Both the position numbers and the translations under genes were made by a program. DNA of 64,000 bases from Shewanella benthica KT99 (GTDB lineage Bacteria; Pseudomonadota; Gammaproteobacteria; Enterobacterales; Shewanellaceae), in NCBI RefSeq assembly GCF_000172075.1, contig NZ_ABIC01000013.1, positions 1 through 64,000 of the forward strand, in the 5' to 3' direction. Positions 58,288 to 64,000 of this stretch are shown here, piece by piece. Below the pieces are notes generated by a model that was not told the DNA's origin, did not search any database, and was given only the letters and a program-made list of their open reading frames with translations. Each line of letters starts with the position of its first letter. Position 1 is the stretch's first letter.

Positions 58288-59373
58288 ATGAAACTAGGTG
58301 ATATTTCTGTTTCTTATATCGAGATCATGCTCAAGGCGATGGCGCACCTTGGGGTCGAGGTCGATGAAATATTGGATAAATATTCTATCGATTCAACATC
58401 TTTATCTTCCCCCGATGCTAGGGTGAGTATCCCTAAATTTATGCGTCTGGGTCACGATTGTATACAAGCCAGTGGGTTACCTTGGCTTGGGCTGGTCATG
58501 GGAGAGGTTACCACTGTGACCAATTTGGGTATTGCAGGCTTATTGGCCTTGTCTGCCCAAGATCTCAGGCAAGCCTGCCAGCAGATAGCCACCTTCGAGC
58601 TGCTCAATAAATATAATTCCAGAGGTCAATCGCAATTCTTTGTGAGTCAGGCGTTTGGTATGGATCAGGATAAGTGCCGGGCGCTGAGTCGAGAGTACGG
58701 CGTGGAGGAAGGCCAAGGGGTGTTGATGTTTTATTCCATCAAGCCCTATAACGATTACAACTATTTCGTGGTCGATTCCGTCTTGTCTGGTTGGTGCCAG
58801 ATAATTAAAGATTTGAGTGGCTGTGATGATGGGATTGAGAAGGTTTGCTTCGAATTTCCAGCGCCGGTTTATGCAAAAAAATACCATGAACTGTTTAATT
58901 GCCCGGTACTGTTTGAACAAGCGAGTAACTATATCGTCATCAAAGCCGAAGCATTAGCTTGGTCTTGTATCAATCGAAGTGCGCCAACCTTTGAGTTACT
59001 CAGAAGAGGCGCAGATGAAGAGCTGGAAAAAGTGCGTTTGGGATTGAGTTTTCATGAGAAGGTCAGCCGAGTGATAGGCCCTCTGCTTGACGGGAGCACA
59101 CCGACACTGGAACAAGTCTCGCAGCAGCTGAGCATGGCTCCCTGGACCGTCAGGCGCAAACTCGTGGAGGAGGGGGGCAGTTTTCAACAAACCTTGAATG
59201 ATACTCGCCGAACCTTAGCCATAAGCTATGTACAGGATACGGCGTTAACTTTAGGTGAAATTGCTTACCTGTTAGGTTTTGGCTCACCTACTGCTTTTCA
59301 GCGAGCCTTTAAACGTTGGACGGGCGAAGCGCCGGGGCGCTTCAGAACGACCAATACAAGTGCAAGTAAATAG
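58288..59373 (+). CDS. AraC-family transcriptional regulator
   Basis: A 361-residue regulator with an N-terminal arabinose-binding-like domain (the type found in OruR/ArgR-like activators) and a C-terminal double helix-turn-helix (about 255-350: PTLEQVSQQLSMAPWTVRRKL, LGEIAYLLGFGSPTAFQRAF, KRWTGEAPGRFR). It lies between fadH and fadD and probably senses a fatty-acid-related ligand; this is inference from location and shared sites. Confidence 0.88.
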   Translation: MKLGDISVSYIEIMLKAMAHLGVEVDEILDKYSIDSTSLSSPDARVSIPKFMRLGHDCIQASGLPWLGLVMGEVTTVTNLGIAGLLALSAQDLRQACQQIATFELLNKYNSRGQSQFFVSQAFGMDQDKCRALSREYGVEEGQGVLMFYSIKPYNDYNYFVVDSVLSGWCQIIKDLSGCDDGIEKVCFEFPAPVYAKKYHELFNCPVLFEQASNYIVIKAEALAWSCINRSAPTFELLRRGADEELEKVRLGLSFHEKVSRVIGPLLDGSTPTLEQVSQQLSMAPWTVRRKLVEEGGSFQQTLNDTRRTLAISYVQDTALTLGEIAYLLGFGSPTAFQRAFKRWTGEAPGRFRTTNTSASK

Positions 59374-59380
59374 CAAGCTG

Positions 59381-61111
59381 CTAAGCGCTCCGTTTTCTCG
59401 CTTCTTCTGTGGCACAATTGTCATCTTTTAGCTTACGCCTAAGAATTTTCCCCACGGGCGACATGGGCAGTTCACTCCTGAATTCAAATTGACGTGGGAT
59501 CTTGTAGCCGGTGAGCTTGCTCTTACAAAACGCCCTGATCTCTTCTCCTGTCAGGGAGGCATTGTCTTGTATGACAACATAGAGCTTGATCGCCTCACCA
59601 GTCTTAGCATCTTCAACACCGATAGCGGCGCAGTTAACCACATCAGGGTGAGTCGCGACCACGCTTTCAATTTCGTTGGGAAAGACGTTAAAGCCAGAGA
59701 CTATGATCATGTCTTTGACCCGGTCGACTATGCTAACGAAACCATCTGCATCGATAATGGCGATATCACCGGTGAGCAGCCATTGCCCATCTTGGGTGAA
59801 GGACTCTCGAGTGGCCTTGGGACGATTCCAGTAGCCTTTCATCACCTGAGGGCCTTTGACGCAGAGCTCGCCGCGCTCTCCAATCGCCACTTCGTCACCG
59901 AGTGCATCTATGCACTTGAGCGCCGTGTGTTGCAGCGCCTGCCCTACGGTACCTAATCGCTCTAAACCGTTAATCGGGTTCATGCATACGGCGGGTGAAC
60001 ATTCGGTCAGACCATAAGCCTCGGAGATGCCAACACCTGTGAGTGCTTTCCAGCGCTTGGCGGTGTCGTCCATCAGGGCTGTGCCACCGGAGAGGGTGAA
60101 TTTCAGCTCACTAAAGTCGAGCAGCTTAAAACTCGGGCTCTCCATCAGGGAAACGAATAGGGTGTTAAGCCCCATCAGGCCGTTTATCTTAAAAGGTTTC
60201 ATCGCCTTGATGAAGGTCTCAGTGTCTCTGGGATTGGCGATAAGTATGCTGTGCTGACCCAGTCTGAAAAATGCCATCAGGTGCACGGTAAACGAGTAGA
60301 TATGGTACAGGGGAAGGGGGGCGACCATGATCGCCTGGCCCTCTCCAAGCAGAGGCTTGCCATGTTCATCATGCTGATGTGTCACCACGCCAGCTTGGAG
60401 CATATTGGCGATAATATTGGTATTGGTGAGCTCGGCGCTCTTAGCAACACCTGTGGTGCCGCCTGTGTACTGCAGAACTATGGTGTCGTCTGGCTTATCG
60501 AGGTGGGCTGGGGTAAACCCCTTGCCCAGATGCTGTTTGAGCACTTTTCTAAATGATACCGCCTGAGGAAGATGGTAATTGGGGACCATCTTCTTGATAT
60601 GCTTGACGGTGGAGTTGATCAATACGCGTTTCACCGCGGGCAGCATATCGGCGAGGCTGGTGGTGATGATCAATTCGAGACTGGTCTCTTTCTGGATATT
60701 CTCAACCGACTTGGCGAAAATATCCATGCACAGAAGGGCTTTGACACCCGAATCGTTAAACTGATGGATCATCTCAGGTTCGGTATACAAGGGATTGGTA
60801 TTGACGATGCGCAGTCCCGCCCGCAAGGCACCAAATACGGCAATGGGGTATTGCAGGGTATTGAGCATCTGAATGGCGATAGCATCACCCGGGACGAGTG
60901 AGGTTTGATGTTGCAGGTAATGGGCAAATGCGGCGCTGTAATGGTTAATCTCTTGATAGCTAAGAGTGTGCCCCAAGCTGGTAAATGCCGGTTTATCTGC
61001 GTACTTGATAAAGGCCTCTTCGATGGCGTCAATAGCCGAGCCGTATTGTTCTAAGTCGATGGAATCAGAGATCCCAGGGGCGCGTTTACCATTCCAAAAC
61101 GATGCTTCCAT
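59381..61111 (-). CDS. Long-chain fatty acyl-CoA ligase (FadD-like)
   Basis: A 576-residue AMP-forming acyl-CoA synthetase. The phosphate loop YTGGTTGVAKSAELT, the VSEAYGLTEC-type segment (GISEAYGLTECSP), the TGDIAIIDADGFVSIVDRVKD hinge and a C-terminal catalytic Lys (GKILRRKLK) are present. It activates fatty acids with CoA for beta-oxidation; chain-length preference is not predictable. The start ATG 61111 gives MEASFWNGKRAPG. Confidence 0.9.
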   Translation of the reverse strand: MEASFWNGKRAPGISDSIDLEQYGSAIDAIEEAFIKYADKPAFTSLGHTLSYQEINHYSAAFAHYLQHQTSLVPGDAIAIQMLNTLQYPIAVFGALRAGLRIVNTNPLYTEPEMIHQFNDSGVKALLCMDIFAKSVENIQKETSLELIITTSLADMLPAVKRVLINSTVKHIKKMVPNYHLPQAVSFRKVLKQHLGKGFTPAHLDKPDDTIVLQYTGGTTGVAKSAELTNTNIIANMLQAGVVTHQHDEHGKPLLGEGQAIMVAPLPLYHIYSFTVHLMAFFRLGQHSILIANPRDTETFIKAMKPFKINGLMGLNTLFVSLMESPSFKLLDFSELKFTLSGGTALMDDTAKRWKALTGVGISEAYGLTECSPAVCMNPINGLERLGTVGQALQHTALKCIDALGDEVAIGERGELCVKGPQVMKGYWNRPKATRESFTQDGQWLLTGDIAIIDADGFVSIVDRVKDMIIVSGFNVFPNEIESVVATHPDVVNCAAIGVEDAKTGEAIKLYVVIQDNASLTGEEIRAFCKSKLTGYKIPRQFEFRSELPMSPVGKILRRKLKDDNCATEEARKRSA

Positions 61112-61233
61112 ACTTGCCTCAATGCTTGTTCGCGTTGCTGTTTTCTAGTGAGACTAGTTAACACTTCGCGTATTTTAGTTTTTATTAGCGATTATTTAGC
61201 CGTTGCCTCTCGACTATTACTTACTTTTTAGAG

Positions 61234-61271
61234 AATGATAAGTGAACGATAATGACTAAAGATGACAAATT
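61234..61271. promoter_or_regulatory. Candidate AraC-family operator upstream of the fadD-like gene
   Basis: AATGATAAG, then AATGACTAAAGATGACAAATT 17 bases later, with the same orientation relative to its gene as the fadH site. The 21-mer differs at one base. Confidence 0.6.
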
Positions 61272-61375
61272 AGTATCCTTAGCTTGCAAGCTCAGCTATA
61301 GCTGAGCAAAAACTCTATTGCTGTTCAATGTTCAATGGTGAATGGTGAGTGATGAAGTGGGGGGTTATGAGGGGA

Positions 61376-61412
61376 ACAAAAAAGCCCATTGCAGCGTAGA
61401 GCGGCAATGGGC
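61376..61412 (-). terminator. Rho-independent terminator of xthA
   Basis: GCCCATTGC/GCAATGGGC with an 11-base loop. On the minus strand it is followed by a T-rich run. Confidence 0.85.
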
Positions 61413-61461
61413 GTTTAAATTTTGTCGTAATAAGTCGGCTCGATAAGAGCTACCGATAGCG

Positions 61462-62268
61462 CTAGCTAAACGAGCTCCAGATCGGGGCGTGATCCGATGG
61501 TTTCTCTATAGCGCGCAGATCGTAATCCACATCGGATTCTACCAGACGTTCATTGAGTGACTTAGTCGCCAGTACCACATCGATGCGCAGGCCGCGGTTA
61601 TCCACGAAACCCTTGCTACGGTAATCGAACCAGGAGTAACGCTCGGTGCGCTGGGGATGCAGCTCGCGGAAGGTATCGAGTAATCCCCAATCCATCAGGG
61701 TCTTCAGCCATTCACGTTCTTCCACCTGGAAGCTACACTTACCGGTTCTTAGCCAACGTTTAGCGTTCGGTTCACCTATGCCTATGTCGAGATCCACAGG
61801 TGAGATGTTGATGTCACCGATAATGGCGATATCTTCATCTGGCGTATGGTTCTCGTTCAGGTAGGTCATCAGGTCTTTATAGAACTGACGCTTAGCCGGG
61901 TACTTGGTCTCGTGGCTGACGTTGTCACCCTGAGGAAAGTAGCCATTGAGTACCGTTAAAGGGCGGCCATTTTCCTGGGTGAAGGTTGCTATGATCATAC
62001 GGCGCTGGGCATCTTCACTATCCGTTGGGAAGCCTTTTTGCACCTTGACAGGTTCGAGCTTAGATAACATGGCAACGCCGTAATGGGCCTTGCCACCGTG
62101 GTAGTGTACCTTGTAACCCATGGCTTCGACATCGGCAGCCGGAAACACATCATCGTGTGCCTTGGTTTCCTGCAGACCTATGATATCAGGCTGGTGGGCG
62201 TCAATTAACGCCTGAAGTTGATGCAGTCTGGCACGAATACCATTGATATTAAAAGAAACTATTTTCAT
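61462..62268 (-). CDS. xthA: Exodeoxyribonuclease III
   Basis: A 268-residue endonuclease/exonuclease/phosphatase-fold enzyme acting at abasic sites and 3' ends. The metal and catalytic motifs ([36 protein letters not shown]) are intact. It is the last gene of a minus-strand cluster after yciB and yciI. Confidence 0.93.
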   Translation of the reverse strand: MKIVSFNINGIRARLHQLQALIDAHQPDIIGLQETKAHDDVFPAADVEAMGYKVHYHGGKAHYGVAMLSKLEPVKVQKGFPTDSEDAQRRMIIATFTQENGRPLTVLNGYFPQGDNVSHETKYPAKRQFYKDLMTYLNENHTPDEDIAIIGDINISPVDLDIGIGEPNAKRWLRTGKCSFQVEEREWLKTLMDWGLLDTFRELHPQRTERYSWFDYRSKGFVDNRGLRIDVVLATKSLNERLVESDVDYDLRAIEKPSDHAPIWSSFS

Positions 62269-62296
62269 CTATTCAGAGTCCTTCTCTACACGTATG

Positions 62297-62596
62297 TTAT
62301 GGCAATACGCGCTTAAATGGCTTAACGATCACCTTGTCATACACGCCAGCGGCAATATAAGGGTCCACATCGGCCCAGGCTTGCGCGTCTTCTAACGAGG
62401 GAAAATCGGCAACCACCAGTGAACCGGTAAAGCCCGCTTGCCCCGGGTTTTCGTTGTCGATAGCCGGGTGAGGACCTGCCACTAGCAGACGCCCTTCATC
62501 GGCCAATTCTTGTAGGCGTGCCAGATGCTCCGGGCGAGCGGCAAGGCGTTGCTCTAAACTGTTTTCAACATCTTGTGATGAGATCATATACCACAT
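62297..62596 (-). CDS. yciI: YciI family protein
   Basis: 99 residues of the YciI family, dimeric ferredoxin-like fold, with the conserved AGPHPAID (His/Asp) and [17 protein letters not shown]. Proposed hydrolase-like activity is not established. It is 28 bases before xthA. Confidence 0.85.
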   Translation of the reverse strand: MWYMISSQDVENSLEQRLAARPEHLARLQELADEGRLLVAGPHPAIDNENPGQAGFTGSLVVADFPSLEDAQAWADVDPYIAAGVYDKVIVKPFKRVLP

Positions 62597-62668
62597 GGTT
62601 TTAGTTCCTTTTATTAGGCTAGCTAAACGCCCATACCTGATGTCCTGTGACTCATTATCAGTGCCGGG

Positions 62669-63220
62669 CTACTTCTTAGTTAACTCTTTCTTATGCTCTT
62701 CAGGCATATGTTTAAATAGATAAAATACGGTAACTACGGTGTTCAATAGGGTAAGCGCGGTTAAGCCAAATACTTTGAAATTAACCCAAGTTTCCTGAGA
62801 CAAGCTGAAGGCCACATAAATATTGATCAGGCCGCAGGCGATGAAGAAGGTCACCCAATACCAGGTGACATGGGCCCAAATTCTGTCTTCGACGATTAAT
62901 TCTTTGCCTAGCATGCTCTTTAGGATCGGCTTATTGATGAACTGGCTGACTGCCAGAGCGATAGCAAAAAGTGCGTAAACGACGGTTACTTTCCATTTGA
63001 TGAAGGTGTCATCATGAAACACTAAGGTGAGGGTACCGAAAAAGGTCACCATCACGAAGGTCACCAGATGCATCTTCTCTATCTTCTTGTACAGGGCATA
63101 GGTGATGATCAATTGCAGCGCTGTTGCGGCGATCAAGGCACCACTGGCTACATAGATGTCGAATAATTTATAGACAGCAAAAAAGATGACTAGAGGCAGA
63201 AAATCGAGCAGTTGTTTCAT
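62669..63220 (-). CDS. yciB: Inner membrane-spanning protein YciB (septation protein A)
   Basis: A 183-residue inner-membrane protein with five helices, starting [18 protein letters not shown], which fixes the start at 63220 rather than the TTG at 63247. YciB interacts with division and envelope proteins in E. coli. A typical IspZ/YciB signature ([19 protein letters not shown]) is present. Confidence 0.92.
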   Translation of the reverse strand: MKQLLDFLPLVIFFAVYKLFDIYVASGALIAATALQLIITYALYKKIEKMHLVTFVMVTFFGTLTLVFHDDTFIKWKVTVVYALFAIALAVSQFINKPILKSMLGKELIVEDRIWAHVTWYWVTFFIACGLINIYVAFSLSQETWVNFKVFGLTALTLLNTVVTVFYLFKHMPEEHKKELTKK

Positions 63221-63247
63221 AGGAATATTATCTAAATGGCGATTCAA

Positions 63248-63780
63248 AAATGAGAGCCCGAGTTTAACACGGGCGGCGGGTTAAACAAGTAGCATTAGCG
63301 GCTTGGCCTAGCTGGGATAAAGCATAGATGATGTAGATGAAATGAGGCTGAAGTCGGTAATGTCTATTGCATCTAAGGTGATTTTTAACACCCTCAAGCG
63401 GTTCCCATCTTCCTCATTGAGTGGCTGTGACTCACTCGCATTCGGTTCTGATGAAGAGTTAGCCTTAGATGACGCTGTGAAGTTAGTTAGTTGCTGCTAG
63501 TAAGGGGCGCCAGCTCTTAGGCAAGGGTTTTCATTGAGTCGATAAAACGCATTAAACATAAGTATAATCAACGCATTTGAATGAGTTTAAAGCATAAGAG
63601 GCGGTTGCGAATTAAGCAAGTTGGAAAAAGTATAGATTTCAGGCTCAATTCATAGTGAAAGTTTATAAGGTTAAGCCCCTTGGTGATTTGTTTCCGTTTT
63701 GTTACCGACAAATCTATAATGCGGTATTAATGCAGGGTGAGAATAACAAGATAGTTAACAGATTGGAGTTTTACAAAATA
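63248..63780. other. Intergenic region upstream of the S9 peptidase gene
   Basis: A 46-codon open frame (63360-63500) starts with ATG but has no ribosome site, so I do not call it a gene. A TATAAT lies at about 63714-63719, with no good -35. Confidence 0.35.
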
Positions 63781-64000
63781 TGAAGAGACAGTTGAACGCT
63801 GTTAAAAAGGCCGTGGCCTTGTCGATAGGTTTGTTGAGTGTTGCAGCGCATGCAAGTGACACCTTAACCGCAGAAGAGGTGATAGGCTTACAGCAAGTCG
63901 CTCAGGCGCAAGTTAGCCCATCGGGTGATCATGTGGCCTTTACCCGTAATGTTCCCAGAGAGCTATACAAGGAAGAGAATGGCTTGCACTGGGCTGAGCT
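63781..64000 (+). CDS. S9-family prolyl oligopeptidase-like secreted peptidase (5' part)
   Basis: The reading frame begins at ATG 63781 after GGAG and continues to the window edge. Residues 1-26 form a signal peptide (MKRQLNAVKKAVALSIGLLS, cleaved near AAHASD). The next stretch, LTAEEVIGLQQVAQAQVSPS ... VAFTRNVPRELYKEENGLHW, matches the beta-propeller start of bacterial S9 dipeptidyl-peptidase-type proteins. The catalytic domain lies outside the window. Confidence 0.7.

Larger units (their letters stand above)
61112..61461. other. Gap with fadD operator and terminator
   Basis: This gap holds the candidate operator at 61234-61271 and the xthA terminator near 61376-61412. There is no gene. Confidence 0.5.

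Noticed and set aside
63360..63500. 46-codon ORF upstream of the S9 peptidase
   Set aside because: No ribosome site, biased composition and no family resemblance.

Overview
The window reads as chromosomal DNA of a marine gammaproteobacterium, almost certainly a Shewanella. The evidence is the gene order sixA, smrB, prmB, aroC, yfcL, mnmC, fabB and then pdxB, asd, fimV, truA, folC, dedD-like, cvpA, purF, plus protein sequences typical of that genus. The genus call is inference from family knowledge; no database was searched. Most genes look like ordinary housekeeping genes, but several intergenic blocks carry repeats, insertion-sequence debris and decayed genes, which suggests a genome with active or recent element turnover.

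Layout. 0-0.5 kb: 3' end of an IS66-type transposase. 0.5-8 kb: a very large GGDEF/EAL sensor protein and an M16 (pitrilysin-type) protease, both on the minus strand. 8.3-19.7 kb: the conserved sixA-to-fabB block, with a candidate fatty-acid-synthesis operator in front of fabB and a tandem 69-bp repeat generated from the 3' end of an ATP-NAD kinase-like gene. 20-22.4 kb: a U32-family protein. 22.4-27.9 kb: an accessory island with intergenic repeats, a REP-associated (Y1) transposase, a 5'-truncated group II intron and a short integron cassette array on the minus strand. The array has two intact attC sites, an exact tandem duplication of a 463-bp cassette, and a third cassette whose own attC is interrupted by the intron. 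27.9-38.4 kb: pdxB-asd, fimV, truA, folC-dedD-cvpA-purF. accD, expected between truA and folC, is missing and a MITE-like element sits there instead. 38.5-46 kb: M14-type deacylase/peptidase, topoisomerase III behind a Fur-box-like sequence, a BASS transporter, a CDF zinc exporter, a RecX-like protein and several gene fragments.

46-48 kb holds a relic of an integron integrase (intI) with a nonsense codon and no catalytic domain, abutting a deleted and chimeric IS1595-type element. So the attC array and the integrase relic are about 20 kb apart. 48.3-50.6 kb: an S33 peptidase and a glyoxalase-II-like hydrolase. 50.8-54.8 kb: a molybdenum-hydroxylase cluster (xdhC, mocA-like, iorA, iorB) in which every gene but iorA is broken. 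55-56 kb: a DUF1097 membrane protein and the tail of a chemoreceptor.

56.2-61.1 kb is a fatty-acid-oxidation locus: fadH, a divergent AraC-family regulator and a fadD-like ligase. A nearly identical two-part motif lies upstream of both enzyme genes, which suggests that the regulator controls both. 61.4-63.2 kb: xthA, yciI and yciB. The window ends inside the 5' part of a secreted S9-type peptidase gene. The most interesting parts are the integron remnant with its attC-lodged intron, the separated intI relic, the missing accD, and the shared operator-like motif of the fad locus.
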